Origin: Lyophyllum atratum
Taxonomy: Eukaryota > Basidiomycota > Agaricomycetes > Agaricales > Lyophyllaceae
DNA: 64,000 nt
Direction of reading: 5' to 3'
NCBI GenBank assembly: GCA_014905825.1
Contig: JACGCN010000005.1
Span: 1 to 64,000, forward strand
Shown one piece after another: positions 53,417 to 62,798 of this stretch. The notes beneath the pieces were generated by a model. The model saw only the letters and a program-made list of their open reading frames with translations. It was not told where the DNA came from and searched no databases. Each line of letters begins with the position of its first letter. Within the stretch, counting starts at the first letter, position 1. A program made the position numbers and the translations under genes.

Positions 53417-54428
53417 CTCCCCCTGACGGGCAAGCCCCGGTTTGAGGTTAAGGATGTCGACCATTCGTTCATGGAGGACGCGAGGAAGTGGTTTTGTAAA
53501 GATGTCGGCAGGGTTTTCGGTGGATGGAATATGAATAACTTCAATGTCTCCCTCTTGTACGCGTTCGCGAACGTAATGGTGCCGAATATCTATATGTTTC
53601 GCCCGTGAGTGCCCTTTGGTGGATTGAGCGAGGGCGATGGCCGAAGTGTTATCCACATTGATGGTGGCGGGAAAAGGCTGTGGAAGATCGACTTCTAATA
53701 AGAAGTTATGCATCCAAAGAGCCTGTTGCGCTCCGCGGGTGAGGGCCATATATTCAGCCTCGGTAGTGGATAAGGCTACAGTGCTCTGTCGTTTGGAGCT
53801 CCAGGAAACGGCGCCGTTCGCCATCATGAAGATATAGCCGTCGGTTGATCGTCGCGTGTCGAGATCTCCCCCGTAGTCTGCATCCACATATCCAGTGGGC
53901 TTGAGATCTCCTTCCTTGGAATACGTGAGGCGGTAGTCGAGTGTCCCTTTTATATATCCTAGCACGTGTAGTAGCGCATACCAGTGTGGTGGTCCTGGGT
54001 TTGATTGAAAGCGCGCGAGTAAGCCGACAGGGTAGGAGAGATCAGGGCGAGTTGCGGCCTGTGCCCACATCATCGAGCCGAGTACTTCTCGGTAGGGTTT
54101 GTCTTTCATGAAAAGGTCGTCGGCCTCGGAACGTGGGGATGGAGTTTCGACTAGTTGAATGCCGGTGGGGAGTGGAGTGCGATGTGCGTTGCAGTTTGTC
54201 ATACCGAATCGTTCCAATACTCGCTCGAGGTAGGTTCTTTGTGACAAAGATATTGAGCCGGTGGTAGGGTCGTGATCAACGCGCATTCCTAGTATGAACT
54301 TCAGCTCCCCCATATCCTTCGTCTCATATTCGGCGGCTAGTTCGTCTTTCGCTAGTTTCGATCCTGGGATGGTGGATGATGCTCCAACAGTGTCGTCTGT
54401 GTACGTGTTGGTGATAGTTTGTAACGGG
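53411..54428 (-). pseudogene. Ty1/copia pol, 3' part (reverse transcriptase end and RNase H)
   Basis: Frame opens at the gypsy insertion point (54428) and reads TITNTYTDDTVGASST, so it starts about eight codons before the Y-x-D-D motif of reverse transcriptase. It continues KFILGMRVDHDP, SMMWAQAATRPDL and the RNase H part VDADYGGDLDTRRSTDGYIF and STTEAEYMAL, ending KPLPRVLHERMVDIL. The stop falls inside the LTR start (TGT TAG), as is common. The frame itself is intact; it is truncated here because the gypsy element is inserted into it, and the upstream half should continue beyond 64000. Confidence 0.85.
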
Positions 54429-54588
54429 TGTTACGGTTGCCCTTGCGGTTCACGCTAGTCGTAAGCTTGACCAGTCTCTGGTTATTGCTACGTCTAGGTG
54501 AGTTTACAAGGGGCTTGTTTGTACGTATTTACAGTAGATGCTTTAACCGGCGACGCCCAAGGCGTCGCCAAACACCGGAGCCCTTACA
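54429..54588 (-). mobile_element. Ty3/gypsy 3' LTR (160 bp)
   Basis: Plus-strand ends are TGTTACGG and CCCTTACA. On the minus strand the purine tract TAAAGGGGGGTA (54589-54600) directly precedes TGTAAGGGC. It contains a perfect hairpin GGCGACGCC-CAA-GGCGTCGCC at 54549-54569. The outer flank ACGGG (54424-54428) belongs to the copia pol frame and should be the 5-bp target duplication. Confidence 0.75.
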
Positions 54589-54627
54589 TACCCCCCTTTA
54601 AGAGTGCGTCAAGCACTCTTCTCCAGG

Positions 54628-55259
54628 TAAGGCTGAGCACGACTCTGGGTAACTCGTGGGTCGAGACGGGTTTACTCGTGGGAAAACTCATGGGTATGTC
54701 ACCCATGGATCCGGATCACCCATTAGGCACGGATCCCTATGGATCTGGGTACAGGATATTGCACTGTGGGTACTCATCCTGGGTACCTTTTTATTTAGAG
54801 TCTTTATTTTACTGTGAATGACAGGTCAACATTAAATGCTCCTACCTGTCTTGGTTGGTACCTTTCTGTAAGTCAGGTGGATGTCTGAAATACATCATTC
54901 CATGAGACTATGCTGAAGTGATTTGAGTTTCTGGACTCGGTCAATTGGGTCGGTGACTGTGCCAAACAATGACAGTAGAATAGTAAAATGCCCCTACATG
55001 CCTTGGGACCTTTCTGTAAGTGAGATGAATGTCTGTAGTATAATTTTTGTAGCTTGAAATAGACATTACTTGTGGGTACCTCTGGGTACTCTTGGGTGTG
55101 TTACTACTCATGAGTACTTGTCAATGACGAGTACTCGACCCACGGGTTTCAAATACCCGTTGACCCATACTTGTATGGATCTGGGTACTAGTTTTGGATG
55201 GTAAAATACCCATGAGTACGGATCTGGGTAACTCACGAGTGCACTCGTGCTCAGCCTTA
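54628..55259. mobile_element. 632-bp hAT-type MITE
   Basis: Ends are perfect 15-bp inverted repeats TAAGGCTGAGCACGA / TCGTGCTCAGCCTTA. It is flanked by an 8-bp direct repeat TCTCCAGG (54620-54627 and 55260-55267), the target-site size of hAT transposases. The interior has no ORF for a transposase and is rich in GGGTAC, ACTCGTGGGT and ACTCATGGGTA words, which form subterminal repeats. It sits in the gypsy 3' untranslated region, between the purine tract and ORF3. Confidence 0.85.
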
Positions 55260-55267
55260 TCTCCAGG

Positions 55268-55645
55268 TAGTGGGTATAGAGTACAATAAATGCTTAGTTG
55301 AGTGGTAAGATAAGGGTAGAGCCCGTCGCCCTACCCCACGTATACCGAGTGGTGCATTACAGTCATAGGTGTACTATGCTATAATGTCTAACGAGGGTAA
55401 TATGTCCTTAGCGATACTGTTAAGTAGCGCGTTTGACGATGAGAGTGTAGAGCCCGTCGCCCTCCACTAATAGTGAATATAGATAAGGACCGAAGTCCAC
55501 CGGAATTTATGCAGCTACAATGGTGTAGCCCGTGCATACCATTCCAGATGCTCATTGTCGTCATCTTTCGATGCACGACCCAAGACTTTCCTCAGCGGGT
55601 CATGATGATTCCATGACTATAGCGATTTGCGCCTCGGCCTGTACT
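55268..55645 (-). other. Gypsy 3' untranslated region
   Basis: Resumes the sequence interrupted by the MITE. It contains a repeated TAGAGCCCGTCGCCCT at about 55320 and 55448, about 128 bp apart. No ORF. Confidence 0.6.
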
Positions 55646-58600
55646 TCATGCTGCCTGACTATTGTCAGGCCTTATGTCCATGTCCTGGTTGTCGGGGTTG
55701 TTGTCCGACGGACCAGTGCTAGCTGATGCAGCTGCAGACGATAAGGGCGCAGAGAGCGCCGACATGGGATCCGCATGGGTTTTAGCATCAGATAGTTCCG
55801 ATGCACCGACTGCGGTCGAGGTCGAAGGGGCACTTGGCCCGGCCGTTGAGGATGCTATACCGCCGTGCAACGACGACGGCGCGCGTGGTTGGGACTGTCT
55901 TGGGGCAGGTGGGCGTGAGTTTCCTACACGTCGTCCCGACAATGTGTGGAAGTGGGGGTCACTACCCACGTCAAGCCACTCCGAATTCATTCGGCAGTCA
56001 GCTTGTCCGGCATCCATTTCAGACTCGATGAGAGTCTGGATCCTGGTGATATCGTCGACGGTGGGGTAATACCACCCGTCGTACTGAGGCATGGCTGGAG
56101 GTACTCCTCGCCGTTCCAATCGTTCCAATCGTTCATCATCTACACGGCGGAACAGCTCAGCATAGGGAGCTCCGGCCGCATAGTAGTGGTCGAGGTAGTG
56201 TAGCCCGAAAGTATAGATGTGGTGCATCCATTCGATGGGGAATCCACTATCGATTAGATGTCGAATGACATCCTCCTCGATGACCTTGGTCGCTGGTAAG
56301 ACCACCTTGAACCGTTGAATCTCGAAGTCCGGACCGCCTATAGGCACAAAAGGCCGGTCGGGATTGGTACGGTTGTGTTCTTCAACCGCGTCCGAGTACA
56401 AGAAGGGCCGTGCCGCGATGCACGCCAGAACACGTATATACCACGCGCGTTGGGCATATACCGTTGGGCAGAATGTATCTGCCAACCGGTAACCCCATAC
56501 GCCACGCAGATGAACTCTGAAGGCCCTGTCCATTGGGACACCGGCCGTTTGGTTCACGGTTCCAATGCGCCCATGATGGGCCAGCTGCTTCGCCCAGCGA
56601 TTGATATCGAACTGGTATTTTTCGGGGTCGACTGGTGGTAGTCCGGCCCCACGGGATGGTATATCCCGACGATACTCGAAGGCGTTTCCGGGTCGCTTGA
56701 CCCCGAGACAACGCCAGATAGGATCATTGTCCCGGAAGGGAGTACGAACTTCCGCGACCTCAGTCGCTTCGGCTCCCTTCATCATCGCCTTGTCGCGCAG
56801 ATGAGGAGCTACCGACAGGCAGATTCTCCTAAATTCCTGCAGGAGCATGAATCCCTGCGCTCGGTCTTCCCGCGTGTTGCGGTTGCTTTTGGTATCCTTG
56901 ATCAACTTAATGAGCTGATCGACCTCCCTGGGGTTCATTGGGAACCCGCGAGGCACGACTGCGTAGAGTCGTCCTACAGGGAGCGTCCAGGCGGTACCAG
57001 TCTCCATCTCGTGCCGTGAGGCGTCCACAGCCGCTGTCAACGTGTACACGCGGTTTGATATTGCCGACCAGTAGAACGGGTTGTACAACATGTCCCAGAA
57101 CCTGTTGCTCCGTTCGTGGCGACCGTCAATGAAGACGACTCCCACTTCATCGGGGATGCGTCCAGTTTGCTCATTGGCCGCCTGGCGCGCCATATTCTCC
57201 TTGTGCGTTTCCTGGCCTTTCTTCTTTTTAGCCGATTTCGGCTTATCCGATTCTTCTCCACTGGATCGACCATCATCCTCGTCGTCGATGCGAGCCATTG
57301 GTGGCGGCGTCGGCGGTTGGATATTGGTCACCGGCGGGGGCCTAGGAAGATCAGGAAGTGAGAACTTCACTACTTCTCCCTTCTTGCCTCTTCGCTCGGG
57401 GTTTTTGACCCGGCTCTCGTCCCCAGAGGGCAACGATGCTATGCTGTCCGATGGTGGCACAGACACAGATGTCGATGGCCCGCTACGTTCAGACCCTCGA
57501 TGCGGGAGCGGTCTGGTTTCACGGCCAGGTCGTTCGGGGTAGCGGTCCTCATACTGCGGTCCGTATTCTGAGGCTCGGTCAGCCCTCCTCGATGGACCAG
57601 GGCGCCGATAATCCTCATGGCGCCGTGAGTCCCGTTCTGGGGACCACGCGCCTCGTCTGTATTCGCGTGAGGGCGATCGCTCGAATCGGCGATCCATACG
57701 CCTTGGTCCCTGATCCTCGCGATGATCCTCTCGTCGCGTCTCAGGTTCCACAGGCCGTATCGGTCGGAAATGTGGTGGTGGTGATAGGTCCCGGTGACGC
57801 TGGTCGTGCCACGTGTCGTCGGTCCCTCGACGATCATCGCGGCGCGCGTCGGTCTGATGGACCTTGGCAGGCCGCGACGATCCTTCTTCGCGATCTGGCG
57901 ACGCAATTGCCGGCCGCTTCTTGGCAAAGCTGAGTTGCTCAGCCATTGCCTCTTCGCGAGCCTTTCCACGCTTTACTTCGGCCATAGCCGCTTCCAGTGC
58001 ATCTAGCAATTGCGCTAGCACCGGTTGGGCCATTCCCTCGTCCAAAAAATCGCAGTAGTCACGCTTGATGCCGTGCACTACTAGTCTTTGTATAATTTTC
58101 TCGCGAGCGGCTTCCTGTCGCTCATCACCGCGCGTTCGTCGTGGAGGGGCGGCTGGGCCCCGCGATCCTAGTCCCGGGGGACTTGGGACTCGCGGCGGCG
58201 CCTGTTCTTGGTGCTCGAGCCGCGCGCCGTCCACATCCATGCTGTTGGGATCCTGCGGCCGCGATATCGGCGGCTGCTGATAGGCGGGTACTTGAGGATA
58301 CCAGTGCGGTGGGTACCCCTGCTGACCTTGTGGGAATGATCCCGGTCCCGCATAAGGCATTTGTTGAAACGCCATGTGGGGCTGGACCGGGTATCCACCC
58401 ATCATCGGCATCGGCATCGCGTAGGGCTGCTGTCCCATGTTGTTCATCATCGGATATTGTTGACCCGACACGTTTTGTTGCGGGGGCATGCCCATTTGCG
58501 GGGCCATACCCATCGAGGGAGCCATGCCCATTTGGGGGGCCATGCTCATCGGAACCATTTGTTGCGGGTGTTCAGGGGCGCTGGCGCGTCCTTCTCCCCC

Positions 58601-58696
58601 ACTTGAGCTCGGTCCCGAGGTCATATGTGGAATCTGGGGCTGGTTTTCACCACCCCATGTCGCGTTGTTGTTGTGCACGGTGTTGCTGGAGTCCAT
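55646..58696 (-). CDS. Gypsy third ORF downstream of pol (about 1016 aa)
   Basis: The first ATG is at 58696; the frame is open from about 58804 but differs from the pol frame. The N-terminus is Met/Gln/Pro-rich (repeats of MGMAPQ). Next come a short coiled segment (EAMAEVKRGKAREEAMAEQL) and an Arg/Asp/Glu-rich region with RS and SPSREYRR words. From roughly residue 530 to 920 lies a compact, likely folded domain: GVVFIDGRHERSNRFWDMLY, GTAWTLPVGRLYAVVPRGFP, NPREVDQLIKLIKDTKSNR and GVWGYRLADTFCPTVYAQR. The tail is Ser/Ala-rich. No signal peptide or membrane helix is visible, so it is not an obvious envelope. Function unknown; its position and intactness suggest it belongs to the element. Confidence 0.75.
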   Translation of the reverse strand: MDSSNTVHNNNATWGGENQPQIPHMTSGPSSSGGEGRASAPEHPQQMVPMSMAPQMGMAPSMGMAPQMGMPPQQNVSGQQYPMMNNMGQQPYAMPMPMMGGYPVQPHMAFQQMPYAGPGSFPQGQQGYPPHWYPQVPAYQQPPISRPQDPNSMDVDGARLEHQEQAPPRVPSPPGLGSRGPAAPPRRTRGDERQEAAREKIIQRLVVHGIKRDYCDFLDEGMAQPVLAQLLDALEAAMAEVKRGKAREEAMAEQLSFAKKRPAIASPDREEGSSRPAKVHQTDARRDDRRGTDDTWHDQRHRDLSPPPHFRPIRPVEPETRREDHREDQGPRRMDRRFERSPSREYRRGAWSPERDSRRHEDYRRPGPSRRADRASEYGPQYEDRYPERPGRETRPLPHRGSERSGPSTSVSVPPSDSIASLPSGDESRVKNPERRGKKGEVVKFSLPDLPRPPPVTNIQPPTPPPMARIDDEDDGRSSGEESDKPKSAKKKKGQETHKENMARQAANEQTGRIPDEVGVVFIDGRHERSNRFWDMLYNPFYWSAISNRVYTLTAAVDASRHEMETGTAWTLPVGRLYAVVPRGFPMNPREVDQLIKLIKDTKSNRNTREDRAQGFMLLQEFRRICLSVAPHLRDKAMMKGAEATEVAEVRTPFRDNDPIWRCLGVKRPGNAFEYRRDIPSRGAGLPPVDPEKYQFDINRWAKQLAHHGRIGTVNQTAGVPMDRAFRVHLRGVWGYRLADTFCPTVYAQRAWYIRVLACIAARPFLYSDAVEEHNRTNPDRPFVPIGGPDFEIQRFKVVLPATKVIEEDVIRHLIDSGFPIEWMHHIYTFGLHYLDHYYAAGAPYAELFRRVDDERLERLERRGVPPAMPQYDGWYYPTVDDITRIQTLIESEMDAGQADCRMNSEWLDVGSDPHFHTLSGRRVGNSRPPAPRQSQPRAPSSLHGGIASSTAGPSAPSTSTAVGASELSDAKTHADPMSALSAPLSSAAASASTGPSDNNPDNQDMDIRPDNSQAA

Positions 58697-58838
58697 AGTT
58701 CTTGTCGCGTCGGTAGTTGGTAGTGTCGAATGACAGGAGCCGTTGCCAGCAGGACTTGCCAAATTATTTGATGGTAACTTGAGAATGTTCCCAGGCCACG
58801 ATCACATGATCATGTCACGTCGGCTTTGCGAGACGCGT

Positions 58839-61800
58839 CTAAGGCGCGTGCTTTGCGAGTTTGCTAGGGATCTTCACACCCTGCAGTTCCAGGTATCGAT
58901 CGAGGGCCGCCAGTCTAGTACAATTCTTGCTTGGCTCCCATGTAGTATCACCCAAGGTCCAACGGACTTGGTACTCGAGTTTATTATCTTCGGTCCACCT
59001 GTGGCCTAGTATTTCGTCGACGAACCACTCTTGGTCCGTAGGGGCACCAAAATCGTACGGTTCGGGTTGAGATCGATTAGGAAACATGTCATCCTTGCTC
59101 CCATGGTAAGGACGCAACAAACCAACATGAAATACATTATGAATACGACGACTCTGAAGAGCTATGGGCAACTCCAGCGTATATGTCGAAGTCTTCGGAT
59201 TCGCTTCCAGGACTTTATAAGGTCCTACGTATTTAGGGCACAGCTTCCGTGCTCGTCCTTTGGCCAGGTTTAAATTTTTTGTAGACAAGTAAACCAGCTG
59301 CCCTGTCTTGATTTCCGGTTCTGTTGATCGTTTGTTATTGGCATGGTAGGTTTGAAATACCCGCGCGTCGATAATTGAATCGTGCGCTTCGGCGAGGTTT
59401 AACAGGGCCTGTTCTGCATAGGCACGAACTCCCTTGGTCCAATTCTCGTCCGATCGGATTTCTTTGATCATCGATGGCATATATCCGCTGTTCAGCTCGA
59501 ACGGCGCAAAGTTCGTCGTAGCCGATACACTCGAATTTATTGCAAACTCGGTCATCGGTAACCGATCGACCCAATCCTTCTGATCTGGTCTTACTGCTGC
59601 TCGTAATATTTGACCGACGTTGCGATTAGCACGCTCGGTTTGACCATCAGTTTGCGGATGGAACGACGTTGACATTAAAAGTTTGGCTCCGAGCATTTTA
59701 TGCAAGCTACGCCACCACTTTGATGTAAACTTGGAATCTCGATCGCTAACGATCGAACCTGGTAGGCCATGTAGCCTCACCACTTCTTTAAGGTACACCC
59801 AAGACAGTTGAGACGCCGTCATAGTGGTATGCACGGGTATCAAGTGGACCATACTCGTCATGCGGCATATAACCACCCATAGGTAGTTATATCCTTTCGA
59901 CTCGGGGAATGGGCCAATGAAGTCCATACCGATCGAGTCCCAGGGCTTCACTGGCACTGGTAGCGAATGCAATTTGCCCATTGGCTTCTGATTTGATACC
60001 TTCGTACGTTGACACATTTCGCAAGTTTTGCAAAATTGTTGTACGTCCTTTACGATCGACGGCCACCAATACCATCGTCTCAGGTATTCGAGGGTTCGTT
60101 CCGCACCAAAGTGCCCTAGAACGATATGACCTTGATCCATGATTGAAGTAATCAACTCCGGAATTCGAGGGATACATAGTACTTTGCGTCCTCGAAAGTT
60201 CGTAGTCCAGAGCAGCTCATCTTTCAGTTTGAAAGCATGAAACTCTTCGGGTGTCTCTAGGACTAACTTGAATGTTTTGTCATTGATGTAGTTTTGAGCG
60301 ACCTGTTGTCGAAACGCTCTATCCGCTGCGTCGGGTGGAGGTGGCGTATTGCCCACGCCTCCCAAGATGTCAGCGAGAGTGATGTCTTCGTCGCGATTGA
60401 TGGGAGCCTCCTGCTCGTTTTCAGTGGGTGACTTTTGAGCCACGTTGGAGGCTGCATCACGCATGACTTGCGCCTCGACATCTCGGTCTTCCTGTTGTTC
60501 TTGCAGTCGACGACTTCTGCGTAGCTCGCCTTCCTGCATGGCTCGTAGTTCGACAACCCGTTCCGCGACCTCCTTAAATCGAGGTAGCGGCAAGTCTTCG
60601 CCTGTAGGATCAATACGCACATCCGCTTGTACATAGTCATATGCTTCATGGATGTCGTTTTTGGTATCACTTTCATAATACCGTGATAGGCAGTCCGCGA
60701 CTTTATTAAGCTCGCCCTTGACGTATGTAATGTCACAGTCAAAGCGAGACATATAGTCCGTCCAACGTCGCTGTCGATAGGACATATTGGCTTGAGTCTT
60801 AAAGAACTCCAATGCCTTATGATCCGTGATGATATGTATGCGATAACCGACTAGCTTATCCTCCCACTTCAGTAGGGCTTCCAGGATAGCTAGCGTTTCG
60901 AGTTCATGTACCGCGTAGTTATGTTGCGCATTCGTGAACTTCTTCGACATGAATCCGGCTGGTCGACACTGAGCCCATGTTGGTCCTTGGCCATACATTG
61001 CGCCAACTCCCGATTTCGACGCGTCACAGATGAGCCATATTGGTTCACCTGTCTTCGGCTCGATCGGTTTGAGAATTGGGGTCGTACAGCAGATGCGTTT
61101 GATCATGTCGAAGCATCTCTGATGAATCGGCCTCCAGTAAAAAGGTGACCCGTTCTCGGTCATAGCCATAAGTGGCCCAGTATATGACGTGATGTCTGGC
61201 AGAAAGTTCGCCAAGTAGTTGACTAGTCCAACAAAACGTTGTATATCGTTGTATGTTCTGGGCGTTCGCCATTCCCGAATTCGTGCCAACTTATCAGCGT
61301 CGGGGTGAATTCCTTGATCATCAATAATATGACCCAGGCAATCCACTCGATCTGCATACAGTTCGCATTTCTTCCATTTGAGGTATAACGACTGTTCCCG
61401 TAGGCGTTCGAACACTATTCGTAGATGTTGTTCATGTTCTTCAATAGACTCTGAATAGATGAATATGTCGTCCAAGTATACGTGCATGAACTTCCCGATG
61501 GCATCGCGGAAGATTGCAGTCATAAGTCGTTGGAATGTAGCGGGTGCATTACAGTCTCCAATTTGCATGATATGACTGACATACGTTCCGAGTATAGTCG
61601 CGAACGCAGTCTTATGGATATCTTGTTCGAGTATTCGTACTTGTTCGTACGCGTCCGTTAAGTCTATTTTCGATCGTATTTTCGCTCTCGCGACGTCTTC
61701 TCGAATGACTTCTTGATCAGGTAGTGGAGTTACATCCTTGACCGTATTATCGTTCCGTTGCCGTGCATCTAAGGGCGTTCGCAATGAACCATCCTTCTTT

Positions 61801-62798
61801 GGAATACACATTAACGGTGCTGCTGATTTGACCTGCTTCGGTTCCCACCAGCCCGATTCCACATATCGGTTGACTTTCGCGTGAAATTCCTCGCGCAAAG
61901 ACATTGGGCACCGTGGGGTATGGTAATGATATTGCTTGTTTTCGTCGATAAGGTTGATTTCGTGATTGACTTCTCGCCATGGAGGCAGTACTTGTTTCGT
62001 TCCACACACCATATCCTCGAACTCGTCATACCACTGTTGACGCAGTCGAGGATAGTCTTCTGGTGTAAGAAATTCGTTCGGAACTCGTGGCCGCTCGATG
62101 GCTTTTCCTTTCCCTTTGTGACTTCTAGCGGCACGTAGCTCGTCTTCGTCGACACATTTGTACGGCTTCTGTCCCATACGAACACGTTCTTTGACAAAGC
62201 TGAAGTCGCCTTCGTCTCGTGGGTTGAGCCGATACATTGGAGCTTCACTCTTTTGTATAGCTGCTGCATGTCCGAATTCCACTGGCTCGGAAATTTCATC
62301 AGGATTTGCATCCCTATAGATTTCTCCTTGCATTCTGGCATATCGACCATCGGCCTGCACCATGGATGCTATCATAGCGTTCCATTCTGGTGGCATCCTG
62401 GGATCGATCATCCATTCGGCATTCGGCTTTGGAATTGGTCTATCCCATAGCCTGCGTGATTCTGTAGTCGACGAGTCCGCTGGTTCCTCCATCGGTTCTT
62501 CTGATATATTTATTTTCGGTTTTTCCTTGCGCTTCAGATGCGCCTTCACGTTCGGTTTTTTATCTTTCGATTTTTGAGGCGCCTCCTGCGCTTTTTGATC
62601 TTGTAGCGGTCGTTTAGGTCGTTTCGGTGCACTCTCCCCCCCTTTCAGAGTACGCTGGTACTCTTCTTCGGGTAGGAGTAATGCATTATGATCTCGAGGC
62701 AGGCTGTTAATAGCCCTGCCCTCGGTATCCGGTTCTTCTGAATTCTCGACCCTAGCTTTTCTACCAGGTTTACTATGTACAGGCGAGGGACCATGTAG
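58839..62798 (-). CDS. Gypsy pol: reverse transcriptase, RNase H, integrase, chromodomain
   Basis: Continuous with the gag-protease frame across one UGA; 83 codons without an ATG precede the GTG at 62549, and the first ATG is at 62492. Counting from 62549: reverse transcriptase with YLDD at about 358-361; RNase H (ICDASKSGVGAMYGQG, ELETLAILEAL, ITDHKAL) at about 520-640; integrase zinc motif (GHFGAERTLEYL with CKTCEMC) at about 800-840; catalytic D at about 875 (GMDFIGPFP), D at about 935 (VSDRDSKFT) and E at about 970 (QTDGQTERAN). A chromodomain follows at about 1173-1222 (EWFVDEILGHRW, YQVRW, TTWEPSKN). All catalytic residues appear present. The chromodomain places it among chromoviruses, which target modified chromatin. 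Confidence 0.9.
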   Translation of the reverse strand, partial: LHGPSPVHSKPGRKARVENSEEPDTEGRAINSLPRDHNALLLPEEEYQRTLKGGESAPKRPKRPLQDQKAQEAPQKSKDKKPNVKAHLKRKEKPKINISEEPMEEPADSSTTESRRLWDRPIPKPNAEWMIDPRMPPEWNAMIASMVQADGRYARMQGEIYRDANPDEISEPVEFGHAAAIQKSEAPMYRLNPRDEGDFSFVKERVRMGQKPYKCVDEDELRAARSHKGKGKAIERPRVPNEFLTPEDYPRLRQQWYDEFEDMVCGTKQVLPPWREVNHEINLIDENKQYHYHTPRCPMSLREEFHAKVNRYVESGWWEPKQVKSAAPLMCIPKKDGSLRTPLDARQRNDNTVKDVTPLPDQEVIREDVARAKIRSKIDLTDAYEQVRILEQDIHKTAFATILGTYVSHIMQIGDCNAPATFQRLMTAIFRDAIGKFMHVYLDDIFIYSESIEEHEQHLRIVFERLREQSLYLKWKKCELYADRVDCLGHIIDDQGIHPDADKLARIREWRTPRTYNDIQRFVGLVNYLANFLPDITSYTGPLMAMTENGSPFYWRPIHQRCFDMIKRICCTTPILKPIEPKTGEPIWLICDASKSGVGAMYGQGPTWAQCRPAGFMSKKFTNAQHNYAVHELETLAILEALLKWEDKLVGYRIHIITDHKALEFFKTQANMSYRQRRWTDYMSRFDCDITYVKGELNKVADCLSRYYESDTKNDIHEAYDYVQADVRIDPTGEDLPLPRFKEVAERVVELRAMQEGELRRSRRLQEQQEDRDVEAQVMRDAASNVAQKSPTENEQEAPINRDEDITLADILGGVGNTPPPPDAADRAFRQQVAQNYINDKTFKLVLETPEEFHAFKLKDELLWTTNFRGRKVLCIPRIPELITSIMDQGHIVLGHFGAERTLEYLRRWYWWPSIVKDVQQFCKTCEMCQRTKVSNQKPMGKLHSLPVPVKPWDSIGMDFIGPFPESKGYNYLWVVICRMTSMVHLIPVHTTMTASQLSWVYLKEVVRLHGLPGSIVSDRDSKFTSKWWRSLHKMLGAKLLMSTSFHPQTDGQTERANRNVGQILRAAVRPDQKDWVDRLPMTEFAINSSVSATTNFAPFELNSGYMPSMIKEIRSDENWTKGVRAYAEQALLNLAEAHDSIIDARVFQTYHANNKRSTEPEIKTGQLVYLSTKNLNLAKGRARKLCPKYVGPYKVLEANPKTSTYTLELPIALQSRRIHNVFHVGLLRPYHGSKDDMFPNRSQPEPYDFGAPTDQEWFVDEILGHRWTEDNKLEYQVRWTLGDTTWEPSKNCTRLAALDRYLELQGVKIPSKLAKHAP

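Noticed and set aside
55646..58696. Third gypsy ORF as an envelope gene
   Set aside because: No signal peptide, transmembrane helix or cleavage-like layout; low-complexity N-terminus and Arg-rich middle argue against it.
57081..58698. Several plus-strand frames of 150-185 codons over the gypsy third ORF
   Set aside because: They are antisense shadows of the long minus-strand ORF and have no independent support.
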